Below are positions 8,609 to 16,741 of a stretch of DNA of 64,000 nucleotides, piece after piece. How positions within the stretch are numbered: the stretch's first letter is position 1; each line of letters opens with the position of its first letter. This stretch comes from SVEL01 sp045123575 (lineage in GTDB: Bacteria; Bacillota; Clostridia; Lachnospirales; Lachnospiraceae). Where the stretch lies: NCBI GenBank assembly GCA_045123575.1, contig JBGVKG010000036.1, positions 1 to 64,000 of the forward strand. The letters run 5' to 3'. The notes beneath the pieces are model-generated. The model ran no database searches. It was not told the DNA's origin and saw only the letters and a list, made by a program, of their open reading frames with translations. The position numbers and the translations under genes are program-made.

Positions 8609-10648
8609 TTATTCTTTTATATACTTCGGCAATCTTGCATAATAATCAGTGTTAATAATTCTTCCTGCCGCATTCCATATATTTTTAACTAAACTTCTTA
8701 TAGATGATATATATTCATCAGTTATCTGTACATCAGCTGTAGTTCTAATATTGCCAGTCTTTGAATTATACACGCAATAATCTGTAGCAAATCCCATATC
8801 CGAGAAAATTACAAGTCCTGGTGAATCCGATAATATATCCTTACCTGAATACAATCTGGAATCGTACTCTATTCCCATAAGATTCAACAATGTAGGCACT
8901 ATATCTATTGACGAACATACTTTATCTACATGAACTGGCTCCTCCATAGAAGCACTCCATATTACGAGGTTACTTTCATATAAACCGTAAAATTCCTTAT
9001 TTTCAGATCCTATTATCTCGGTAAGTTCTGACTCTAAAGCATATGGATAATGATCACACGCCATCGCTATAACTGTTTTATCTGCCTTACCTGCTGCCTC
9101 CAACTGTTCTATAATATATGCCAATGCCTTATCAAGCTCAATATTACAAGCCATATATCCCTTCATATTCTCTGATGCTTCCATATCTGCTACCAAAGAA
9201 CGATTTCTGCTCGCCATAGTATTACCCTTCCAAGTGTAATTCATATGACCACTAACTGTCATGTAATATGTGTGAAACTTATCCTCATTAATGTAATCTT
9301 GTATAGATAATTCCATCATCTGATAATCTGACTCTGGCCATACAGGATCAACATCTAATCCGCCGCCTTTTCCCTTATATGTGTAACCCATATTAGGGTG
9401 TGTCAAATGTCTATTGTAATACTTATATGAATGATTATGATATGCCATAGTTTTATATCCCATATCGCCTAGGATATTTCCAAAGCACATACCCATATAC
9501 TTATTACCATTAGATATAGTTGATGCAAACGCTGTCGAACCCATACCGTTTGGTAATAGTCCTGTACATACTGTCCACTCACCTTGTGTTGTGTTATTGT
9601 ATGCAGGTGTATAGAAATTTTCAAACACGAATCCTTCATTAACTAACTTATACAATGTTGGTGTATATTTTTCGCTTACAGCCCATGGTGAAAATGACTC
9701 CGCAGTCAGAAGAATTAAGTTATACCCCTCAAACATACCTGTATACTCATTCTTCATAGTTGGCTCACTTGCCTTGATAAAATCATTAAGCCATGTTACA
9801 TACTTACTATTTTCTCCTGATGTAAAAGCATCAAAATCTATATCCAATATGTTTGGCTCATACACTATAGGTGGCTGTGTAGTTGGTTCCTCTGTGCTTT
9901 CCTCCGTACCATTATCTGCAACATTACTACTATCCTGTTCTGATGTAGGCACATCTGGCAATGTAGGAATAGACTGTACACCTTCAATATCCTCTAAATT
10001 CTCTTGTACACCAAATATACTCTCCTTAATGTCCAACTTCATTGTAGTAAGAACACCAAGTTTATCTATACTTATATCTCTAACTAGTTGGTCGAAATAC
10101 AACACCTTTGCTGTATATCCTTTGTCTCCGCTAAATGCAACTATAACTACCGCAACTACATGAATAGTTATCATAGCCAAAAGCCCTATTAACTTAGATG
10201 CCAATGACTCTTTTTTGTATATTCCAACTTTTACATCAAGTAAAACAGTTACTGGAATAGGTACAAAGAACAATAAAATAGCGAATATATTCTCCAATAT
10301 ACCACCGATAGTAAGATCAGCAAACTCAGTCAATGCATTAGCACCACCTGTATCTCCGCCTATCATAGCAAATGTAAATGCTGTCTTAAATACATTCATG
10401 TACACTAACTGTACGCAGAATAAAAATCCAGCTATTGCTAATATGGCATAACCAACAATTCTTCCTATCTTTTTTTCAAATACCGAAGCCAACAATGCAA
10501 CAATAATTCCTGCTGTTATAGCAGACATTACTGGATATAAAATATCCGTCGATATGCTACCTTTTGTAAATATCTTAAATACTACTTCAAGATATATGAA
10601 TACTAATGGAAAATATCCATATTTTATATACTTTAAAACCTTGTCCAT
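8609..10648 (-). CDS. LtaS-like membrane phosphotransferase, second paralogue
   Basis: 679 residues from the start chosen here. An N-terminal block of membrane segments is followed by a low-complexity Thr/Glu/Pro linker (about 225-260) and a sulfatase-fold domain with NLILLTAESFSPW (metal-binding E), NTTQGEWTVCTG (threonine nucleophile) and ACDHYPY. Probable role: transfer of phosphoglycerol or a similar group onto an envelope polymer. ATG 10648 falls 1 nt after the TAG of the upstream GGDEF gene, has AAGGAAG upstream, and gives MDKVLKYIKYGYFPLVF, a normal family start. An in-frame ATG at 10687 (13 residues longer) overlaps the GGDEF gene and has only AAGG three bases away. The tight join suggests co-transcription with the cyclase. 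Confidence 0.84.
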   Translation of the reverse strand: MDKVLKYIKYGYFPLVFIYLEVVFKIFTKGSISTDILYPVMSAITAGIIVALLASVFEKKIGRIVGYAILAIAGFLFCVQLVYMNVFKTAFTFAMIGGDTGGANALTEFADLTIGGILENIFAILLFFVPIPVTVLLDVKVGIYKKESLASKLIGLLAMITIHVVAVVIVAFSGDKGYTAKVLYFDQLVRDISIDKLGVLTTMKLDIKESIFGVQENLEDIEGVQSIPTLPDVPTSEQDSSNVADNGTEESTEEPTTQPPIVYEPNILDIDFDAFTSGENSKYVTWLNDFIKASEPTMKNEYTGMFEGYNLILLTAESFSPWAVSEKYTPTLYKLVNEGFVFENFYTPAYNNTTQGEWTVCTGLLPNGMGSTAFASTISNGNKYMGMCFGNILGDMGYKTMAYHNHSYKYYNRHLTHPNMGYTYKGKGGGLDVDPVWPESDYQMMELSIQDYINEDKFHTYYMTVSGHMNYTWKGNTMASRNRSLVADMEASENMKGYMACNIELDKALAYIIEQLEAAGKADKTVIAMACDHYPYALESELTEIIGSENKEFYGLYESNLVIWSASMEEPVHVDKVCSSIDIVPTLLNLMGIEYDSRLYSGKDILSDSPGLVIFSDMGFATDYCVYNSKTGNIRTTADVQITDEYISSIRSLVKNIWNAAGRIINTDYYARLPKYIKE

Positions 10649-10649
10649 A

Positions 10650-12059
10650 CTATCTATTTTCTTCCTTATATCTGTACATTTTTTCATCAGCCTTAACAGT
10701 TATACTATCTAGAGATTCTTTACTTCCCTTCGGTCTAGTTTCATATCCATAAGACGCACTAATAGTATAATCGATACTAAGCTTTTTACTCTCTTCTATT
10801 AACTGTTCTTTAACCTGTATACACAGTTTCTCAACTTCCTCATCAGACGTATTGACGAACATTATCATAAACTCATCTCCACCCATACGTCCAACAAATC
10901 CCTTTTTATCGAATACTTTACTGAGCACATTTGTAAATATGCACAATATCTCGTCTCCCTTATCGTGACCATATGTATCATTGATATATTTAAATTTATT
11001 AAGATCCATATATGCAATAGTTATTGGCACATCTGTAAATTTCTCTAAAGTATCCAATAATCTCTCTGTAGCTGCACGGCTATTACATCCAGTTAAAGTA
11101 TCTGTATTTACACGTTTTTGACTCTTGCTAAGATACATAGCTATACGTATTACACATACTACAATAACAACTGCTATAACAAGAGAAGCATACTTAAATA
11201 CATCTACAATCTGAAGTTCACCATATATGGCCGACTTATTAACACACTGAACAATAGCCCAGTCATAATCGGCAAGATACGATACATTCGTCAGATATTC
11301 AACACCATCTAAAACAACTGTACCCTTTTGGTCAGATTTTCGAACAAACGCATCTTTTACAAGAGACAATTCAGAATCCTTTGTTTTGTATATTTTAAGT
11401 TGCTTATATACTTTATCCATATCACTACATGATATGTATCTGCCATCTCTATCTACAAGGTACATCTGACCATCATATGCAGCTTTACTCTCCGAGAATT
11501 CTGACTGTAAACTTTTTAGTTCAATCGCACCACACAACACGCCAACCTTTTGTTTAGACCCATCAAATATAGACGTACATACAGTCATAAACGCTGCATG
11601 TTCTGCATAAAACGGCTGTGTTATATACACATGATGACTCATTACGTCTCGATAGAATATTTCTTCTGATTGATCCTTGACAACGCCGTCATCAAAATAA
11701 TGACCATAGCCATCCATATCCATAACGAACAAATGATGGAAACCTAATTCTTCAGATCTTCCCTTTAAAAAAACAGACTGTTTTTGTGGTATCATAGTAT
11801 TAATCTCTGTAAACGATACTAACCCTTGAAGAACCTCCACCTTCTGATCAACATAATTCTCAAAACGATTCTTGTGACTTTCCGAAATCACATCCATAGT
11901 CTCTTGAACACGAATTAACTGAGTTTTCTTATGGTGCTCAACAGAAATACTTATACCCATAATAAGGATAATCATCAAAATAAACACCGCTCCGAATACC
12001 ACTAAATCTGATTTTCTAATATATGAAATTTTGTTTGGAATTTTCTTTTTTATCTTCAT
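10650..12059 (-). CDS. dCACHE-GGDEF diguanylate cyclase
   Basis: 469 residues. Membrane segment 1 is at about 20-40, an extracytoplasmic double-CACHE-like sensor at about 45-285, membrane segment 2 at about 290-310, and the GGDEF domain at about 325-469. The active loop GRMGGDEF (GGDEF at 393-397) is intact, as is the metal-binding YMDLNKFKYINDTYGHDKGD region, so c-di-GMP synthesis from two GTP is likely. The RxxD product-inhibition site normally just before GGDEF is absent (KGFVGRM instead), so feedback inhibition may be missing. The gene stops 1 nt before the start of an LtaS-like gene; the cyclase may tune envelope-polymer synthesis. The ligand of the sensor is unknown. Confidence 0.92.
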   Translation of the reverse strand: MKIKKKIPNKISYIRKSDLVVFGAVFILMIILIMGISISVEHHKKTQLIRVQETMDVISESHKNRFENYVDQKVEVLQGLVSFTEINTMIPQKQSVFLKGRSEELGFHHLFVMDMDGYGHYFDDGVVKDQSEEIFYRDVMSHHVYITQPFYAEHAAFMTVCTSIFDGSKQKVGVLCGAIELKSLQSEFSESKAAYDGQMYLVDRDGRYISCSDMDKVYKQLKIYKTKDSELSLVKDAFVRKSDQKGTVVLDGVEYLTNVSYLADYDWAIVQCVNKSAIYGELQIVDVFKYASLVIAVVIVVCVIRIAMYLSKSQKRVNTDTLTGCNSRAATERLLDTLEKFTDVPITIAYMDLNKFKYINDTYGHDKGDEILCIFTNVLSKVFDKKGFVGRMGGDEFMIMFVNTSDEEVEKLCIQVKEQLIEESKKLSIDYTISASYGYETRPKGSKESLDSITVKADEKMYRYKEENR

Positions 12060-12113
12060 ATCATAATACTAGCATTTTAGATATTTAGTTTCAAGGCATT
12101 TTTATATAAAAAT

Positions 12114-12168
12114 AGCCAATTATCAACCTCTCAATCGTATAGCAATTGAAAAAATGTGATAATTGGCT
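12114..12168 (-). terminator. Terminator of the NSS symporter gene
   Basis: AGCCAATTATCA (12114-12125) and TGATAATTGGCT (12157-12168) form a perfect 12-bp stem around a 31-nt loop that contains a small inner stem (TCAAT/ATTGA). On the minus strand it is followed by ATTTTTATAT. Confidence 0.85.
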
Positions 12169-12175
12169 TTAATTT

Positions 12176-13570
12176 TTAGAATATTCCTAACGCATTTAAG
12201 AATAATACAAGCAACATAACTGGAGCTATATATTTTATCATAACCTTATATAATGTAGCTCTCTTAAAACTACTTCCACCCTTTTTAACTTCATCTATCA
12301 AATACTCAGGCTTCATTACCCAACCTATAAGAACACATGTCAGCATAGACACGATAGGCATCAATAAGTAATTGCTGATATAATCCATAACATCAAGAAG
12401 CTGCGCTACTGTTCCATTTGGCAACTTAAATTCAAAGTAGAATACATTATAACCCATGCATATTACCACTGCTGCCACTGCGTATATAAGAGCTAATACT
12501 ATACTAACAACCTTTCTCGATTTATTAAATTTCTCCATACAGCTTGCCACAAGCGTTTCCATAATAGACACACAAGATGTAAGTGCTGCAAAGAATACCA
12601 TTATAAAGAATACTGGACCTACAATATTTCCCGCAAATCCCATTTTTTCAAATACCTGTGGTAATGAATTAAACATCAATCCCGCACCCTGGTTACTCAT
12701 ACCATCATAACCTTGGAATACAAACACCGCTGGGATAATCATAAGGCCCGCAAGGAATGCTGCTATTGTATCAAATATCTCAATATTTCTAATAGACTTA
12801 TTTAAATCTACATCGTCTTTAACATACGAACCATATGTAATCATAATACCCATAGCAACACTAAGAGAATAGAATAACTGACCCATAGCGTCCATAATAA
12901 TGCCAAGGAACTTCGTAAATGTCATCCCCTTAAAATTAGGTACTATGTAAACCAGCAATCCGTCTATACCAGTTCTAGTTACACCGTCAGGTGTTGTATA
13001 TGAAAGAGTCAGCGAAAAACCTGCTATAACTATAATAATAACAAGTAAACCAGGCATAATTATCTTAGAAAACTTCTCTATACCTTTTTCAACACCAAAG
13101 AATACTACCAATGCTGTAACAGCAAGGAAGATAAGCATAAATACTATCGGTGCCACATCGGAACTAATAAAATCACCAAAATATCCTTTTTTTGCCGCTT
13201 GTGCACCATTACCTGTGATGTATACTGCAGAATATTTTACTATCCAGCCTCCAACAACTGCATAATATGTCATAATAATTGCCGGAACTATAAATGCAAG
13301 GACACCTACAAATTTCCACTTCTTTTTTATCTCACCAAAGGCGTATAATGCACTTCTTTTTGTTTTTCTACCTATGGCAATATCTGTTGTCAATAATACA
13401 AAACCAAATGTAAATGCAAGCACAATATATACGATTAAGAATAATCCTCCACCATCCTTTGCTGCCAAATATGGGAATCTCCATATATTACCCAATCCTA
13501 CTGCACTTCCAGCTGCTGCAAGTACAAAGCCCAAAGATCCCGTAAAACTACTTTTTTGTTTCTTTTCCAT
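12176..13570 (-). CDS. Sodium-dependent amino-acid transporter, NSS (SNF) family
   Basis: 464 residues with about 11-12 membrane helices, the usual size of bacterial neurotransmitter:sodium symporters (LeuT/MhsT type), which couple amino-acid uptake to Na+. The N-terminal signature GFVLAAAGSAVGLGNIWRFPYLAAKDGGG carries the sodium and substrate contacts of TM1, and the FYSLSVAMGIMITYGSY segment matches TM6 and the helix after it. Substrate cannot be read from sequence. GGAGGAAGT directly precedes the ATG, and the gene has its own promoter and terminator, so it is monocistronic. Confidence 0.94.
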   Translation of the reverse strand: MEKKQKSSFTGSLGFVLAAAGSAVGLGNIWRFPYLAAKDGGGLFLIVYIVLAFTFGFVLLTTDIAIGRKTKRSALYAFGEIKKKWKFVGVLAFIVPAIIMTYYAVVGGWIVKYSAVYITGNGAQAAKKGYFGDFISSDVAPIVFMLIFLAVTALVVFFGVEKGIEKFSKIIMPGLLVIIIVIAGFSLTLSYTTPDGVTRTGIDGLLVYIVPNFKGMTFTKFLGIIMDAMGQLFYSLSVAMGIMITYGSYVKDDVDLNKSIRNIEIFDTIAAFLAGLMIIPAVFVFQGYDGMSNQGAGLMFNSLPQVFEKMGFAGNIVGPVFFIMVFFAALTSCVSIMETLVASCMEKFNKSRKVVSIVLALIYAVAAVVICMGYNVFYFEFKLPNGTVAQLLDVMDYISNYLLMPIVSMLTCVLIGWVMKPEYLIDEVKKGGSSFKRATLYKVMIKYIAPVMLLVLFLNALGIF

Positions 13571-13627
13571 ACTTCCTCCGTATTCTATTTATTTCATCTC
13601 TTTATCTCTTTAAAACATACAACTGGC

Positions 13628-13656
13628 ATTGTACCATTTTTGAACCATTCTGTCTA
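13628..13656 (-). promoter_or_regulatory. Promoter of the NSS symporter gene
   Basis: Minus strand TAGACA (13656-13651), 17 bp, TACAAT (13633-13628), about 58 bp upstream of the ATG. Five of six matches in each box. Confidence 0.6.
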
Positions 13657-13670
13657 GTTAAAATGAAGAA

Positions 13671-13697
13671 GAGTCTGAATATTGTATATCCAGACTC
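13671..13697 (-). terminator. Terminator of the PadR-HAAS-hydrolase operon
   Basis: GAGTCTG (13671-13677) pairs with CAGACTC (13691-13697), 13-nt loop; on the minus strand it is followed by TTCTTCATTTT. It lies 14 bp after the hydrolase stop. Confidence 0.7.
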
Positions 13698-13710
13698 CAT
13701 TTGCTATTCC

Positions 13711-14460
13711 CTATCTTATTATAAATTCTTCTATCTTGGTAACTGTTATGTCTATCTGCAATCCATTTGAAATAGTCGGTGTTCCATCACCATCCTGTTT
13801 CCCATACATTCCAAAATAAGCATGACAGCCACCCTGTATCACAAACTCGTAGAAGCTACTAGGCATATTTTTCAAGCAATCATTATACTTGTCTTTATTT
13901 ATAACTTTGTCCTCAGAACCATATATAGATAATATCTGCAACTTTGTATCTGACAAATCCACCGTAGAATACGAACCTAACAATACGAGTCCTTTGTAAT
14001 CATCTGCATTATTTTCTAGATGCATTGCTGCCGCAGAACCACCTAGAGAATGTCCACCCATATACCAGTTATCTATATCTTGATACTGTTCCTTGATACC
14101 ATCTGCCGCATTAACATCAAATATAGCAAGATTAAATGGCATCTTAACCAACGCACATAAAATACCCTCTGCTGCCAGTTCCTTCATAAGCGGTTCGTAT
14201 GCAGTATACTCAACCTTACCTCCTGGATAAAATATCAAACCTGCCATGGGATGCTCTGGCTCATATATGATAGTTTTATCATCCAATGTCTTTATATCAA
14301 AATCTCCAACCACCTCATAGGCCGCTATAGCCTCATCATCTGCATGATAGTAAATGCTAACATAAACTCCACATATAAGTAACAGTGTTGCAAGTACACC
14401 TACTATACTTAATCCTATTATTTTCTTTTTATTCATTTTTGAGTTAGGTTTGCTGCTCAT
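13711..14460 (-). CDS. Membrane-anchored alpha/beta hydrolase
   Basis: 249 residues. One N-terminal membrane segment (KKIIGLSIVGVLATLLLICG) would anchor the enzyme facing outward. The hydrolase fold shows the nucleophile elbow GGHSLGGSAAA, an acid candidate in YGSEDKV and the histidine in QGGCHAYFG, so the Ser-Asp-His triad looks complete. Substrate is unknown. I chose ATG 14460 because AAAGGTG lies just upstream; an ATG at 14484 would overlap the HAAS gene and has no ribosome binding site. It is the last gene of the PadR-led operon, 10 nt after the HAAS gene stop. Confidence 0.82.
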   Translation of the reverse strand: MSSKPNSKMNKKKIIGLSIVGVLATLLLICGVYVSIYYHADDEAIAAYEVVGDFDIKTLDDKTIIYEPEHPMAGLIFYPGGKVEYTAYEPLMKELAAEGILCALVKMPFNLAIFDVNAADGIKEQYQDIDNWYMGGHSLGGSAAAMHLENNADDYKGLVLLGSYSTVDLSDTKLQILSIYGSEDKVINKDKYNDCLKNMPSSFYEFVIQGGCHAYFGMYGKQDGDGTPTISNGLQIDITVTKIEEFIIR

Positions 14461-14470
14461 ATTCACCTTT

Positions 14471-15493
14471 CTATCTTTTCCCATATCTATATGTCTTATA
14501 TGCTGTAATAGCTATTCCAAAAACATTAATTAAGCAAAATATACCTAGCATAATATCATCAAATGTTTCTGTTCCCCAATAAAACAATATATCACCCTTA
14601 GCATACTCAGCCTTGTCTAATTCTATTAAAAGATTGGATGCAAACTGTGGATTCCATATATCCATACACTTAAACAATATAACTGAACATATAGCCATTA
14701 TACTGTTGCTAATAATACTGCTATACAATACCACCTTGCAATACTGACCATATACCAATCTCACCACTTCATCTACCAATCCTACTGCTAAGGACAAGAT
14801 AAATATTGGTAATATTCTGCTCCACTGATCAAGATTAAAAACACAGCCGAGGCTTTGCATTCCATTCTCTGTTTTTGTAAATACACCAAAAACCTCTGGC
14901 ACGAATGCTAATATAGCTCCAAACGCAATAATAAAAATTATATTAACTACACTATCTGCGCGGCTAATAAGTGACTTTTTGTTAGGTACTGCTGGAAGTA
15001 AAGCAGGAGACCACTTTTCCTCTGGCTTAATATCTACCTTTACTTTTTTGTATTCAAGTATTCCAAAAATAATGGTAAGAACACCTATCATTGCACATCC
15101 ACTAGAAACTATTGTTGATATACCTACCGCTATAAAGTTAGCAAAGAAATCTGCTACGTCTTCGGCACCCATAATACCTTCAACAATTCCTGCAACTACA
15201 GCCGATATAGACAGACCAATCAAGCCTATCTTCAGTATCCACATATAATTGTCATAGTAATCAGGTCCAACAATATAGTTTTTGTCGCCTCTATACTTTT
15301 TAGCAAACTCTACTGGATCACCTAATCTGTTAAGTGCTTTCTCTAGCGAACATCCTTCCTCATTGCACATATCATCAATGAGAGTTTCTAGCTCAAGCTT
15401 AATCTCCTCTCTCATTTTCTGAGGAACACGCCTTGTCACCTCATATATGTATCTCTCTATCATATCCTTTTCATTCATATCTCTTCCACTCAT
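14471..15493 (-). CDS. HAAS-domain integral membrane protein
   Basis: 340 residues. Residues 5-70 form a HAAS/DUF1700-like helical domain (IERYIYEVTRRVPQKMREEIKLELETLIDDM ... ALNRLGDPVEFAKKYRG), which is regularly encoded next to PadR regulators. About six membrane helices follow. The molecular function of such proteins is not established; they are thought to work with the paired PadR regulator in envelope sensing. The ATG overlaps the PadR stop (ATGA), with GGAGGAGAAAAAGA upstream, so the two are translationally coupled. Confidence 0.82.
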   Translation of the reverse strand: MSGRDMNEKDMIERYIYEVTRRVPQKMREEIKLELETLIDDMCNEEGCSLEKALNRLGDPVEFAKKYRGDKNYIVGPDYYDNYMWILKIGLIGLSISAVVAGIVEGIMGAEDVADFFANFIAVGISTIVSSGCAMIGVLTIIFGILEYKKVKVDIKPEEKWSPALLPAVPNKKSLISRADSVVNIIFIIAFGAILAFVPEVFGVFTKTENGMQSLGCVFNLDQWSRILPIFILSLAVGLVDEVVRLVYGQYCKVVLYSSIISNSIMAICSVILFKCMDIWNPQFASNLLIELDKAEYAKGDILFYWGTETFDDIMLGIFCLINVFGIAITAYKTYRYGKR

Positions 15494-15828
15494 TCTTTTT
15501 CTCCTCCTATTAAGCTTCTAATTCCTTGTGACATCTTTTCCCACTGATTAGCTAACTCTTCGTAAACAGAGTCACCATAAACTGTTCTCTTATAATACTT
15601 ACGTGGTTTTGCCTCATCTGTATTCCATTCACTACACAGCAGTTCTTGCTTCTCCAATCGTCGAAGTAACGGATATAATGTGTTTGCATCAATGGTTATC
15701 CCCTTTTCCTCTAGGCATTGTACTAAAGCATATCCATACCTAGCCTCACCCAGCTGGCTTAGAACACACAGTATCAACGTACCTCTTCTTAACTCTGATA
15801 GCAAACTATCAAGCAAATCTTTTTCCAT
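15490..15828 (-). CDS. PadR family transcriptional regulator
   Basis: 112 residues, the short PadR-s2 (LmrR-like) class. The winged helix covers LRRGTLILCVLSQLGEARYGYALVQCLEEKGITIDANTLYPLLRRLEKQELL, with the conserved tyrosine of GYALV and NTLYPLL; a C-terminal helix (VYEELANQWEKMSQGI) would dimerise. I chose ATG 15828 because AAGGAG lies 10 nt upstream and the N-terminus then fits the family; an upstream in-frame ATG at 15861 would begin inside the promoter -10. It probably represses its own operon through the palindrome within the promoter. The inducer is unknown. Confidence 0.92.
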   Translation of the reverse strand: MEKDLLDSLLSELRRGTLILCVLSQLGEARYGYALVQCLEEKGITIDANTLYPLLRRLEKQELLCSEWNTDEAKPRKYYKRTVYGDSVYEELANQWEKMSQGIRSLIGGEKE

Positions 15829-15859
15829 ACATTTATCTCTCCTTATATTGTGTGACATC

Positions 15860-15889
15860 ATTATACTGTATACCGCACAGTATTGTCAA
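15860..15889 (-). promoter_or_regulatory. Consensus promoter with embedded PadR-type operator
   Basis: Minus strand TTGACA (15889-15884), 18 bp, TATAAT (15865-15860), a perfect match to both boxes. The spacer and part of the -10 are occupied by a palindrome, ATACTGT-7-ACAGTAT (15863-15883). A dimer bound there would block RNA polymerase. The palindrome is seen; binding by the PadR product is inferred. Confidence 0.8.
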
Positions 15890-15915
15890 GAGTAAAGTAT
15901 TTTAAAAGAAAAAAA

Positions 15916-15949
15916 TTGTCTATGTTGCAAACTAACACAACATAGACAA
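15916..15949 (-). terminator. Terminator of the amino-acid ABC transporter operon
   Basis: TTGTCTATGTTG (15916-15927) and CAACATAGACAA (15938-15949) make a perfect 12-bp stem with a 10-nt loop; on the minus strand it is followed by TTTTTTTCTTTT. It lies 16 bp beyond the ATPase stop. Confidence 0.92.
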
Positions 15950-15964
15950 TCCTTATGCTTAACT

Positions 15965-16741
15965 CTATAACACCTTTGACAAAAACTCTCTAAGTCTCTG
16001 GTTCTTAGGATTATTAAATATCTCCTCTGGTGTACCGCTTTCTGCTATCTTGCCTTGGTCGAAGAATATTACTCTACTGGCAACCTCTCTGGCAAAGCCC
16101 ATCTCATGAGTTACACAAAGCATTGTAATACCACTACCTGCTAGGTCCTTCATTACATCCAAAACCTCTCCTACCATCTCAGGATCAAGAGCCGATGTTG
16201 GCTCATCAAAAAGAATTGCTTCTGGCTCCATAGCTAGAGCTCTACATATAGCCACTCTCTGCTTCTGTCCACCTGATAACTGACTTGGATAGGCGTCTAT
16301 CTTATCCATAAGACCAACTCTAGTAAGCAGTTCCTTCGCTTTAGCCTCTGCCTCCTGCTTTGTCTTACCCTTAAGCTCCATAGGTCCAATAGTAAGGTTT
16401 CTAAGGATAGTCATATGTGGAAACAGATTAAAGTTCTGGAATACCATCATCATCTTCTGTCTCTGCTTATTTATATCTACCTTCTTATCATTGATATTCA
16501 CACCATCTATAAAGATTTCTCCACCTGTAGGCTCTTCCAAATGATTAATACAACGAAGGAATGTTGATTTACCACAGCCTGACGGTCCGATTATGGCTAA
16601 TACTTCACCTCTCTTTATATCGATGTCTATACCATCTAATACATTTAATTCATTAAAAGATTTCTTAAGGTCACGGATGCTTATCATAATATCATCATTT
16701 ATACCATAATCCATAACATTCATATTCATATTATCTGCCAT
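15965..16741 (-). CDS. Polar amino-acid ABC transporter ATP-binding protein (GlnQ-type)
   Basis: 258 residues. Walker A GPSGCGKST, Q-loop VFQNFNLFPH, signature LSGGQKQR, Walker B AILFDEPTSALDPEMVGEVLD and the H-loop CVTHEMGFA are all intact; DPEMVGEVLxV is diagnostic of the polar amino-acid uptake (GlnQ/HisP) group. An N-terminal extension of about 17 residues (MADNMNMNVMDYGINDD) precedes the usual start MISIRDLKKSF, which could be an alternative start. It overlaps the fused binding-protein/permease gene by 11 bp, so the two are coupled. Confidence 0.94.
   Translation of the reverse strand: MADNMNMNVMDYGINDDIMISIRDLKKSFNELNVLDGIDIDIKRGEVLAIIGPSGCGKSTFLRCINHLEEPTGGEIFIDGVNINDKKVDINKQRQKMMMVFQNFNLFPHMTILRNLTIGPMELKGKTKQEAEAKAKELLTRVGLMDKIDAYPSQLSGGQKQRVAICRALAMEPEAILFDEPTSALDPEMVGEVLDVMKDLAGSGITMLCVTHEMGFAREVASRVIFFDQGKIAESGTPEEIFNNPKNQRLREFLSKVL

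Noticed and set aside
15490..15861. Longer PadR start at 15861
   Set aside because: That ATG lies at the promoter -10, so the transcript could not include it.
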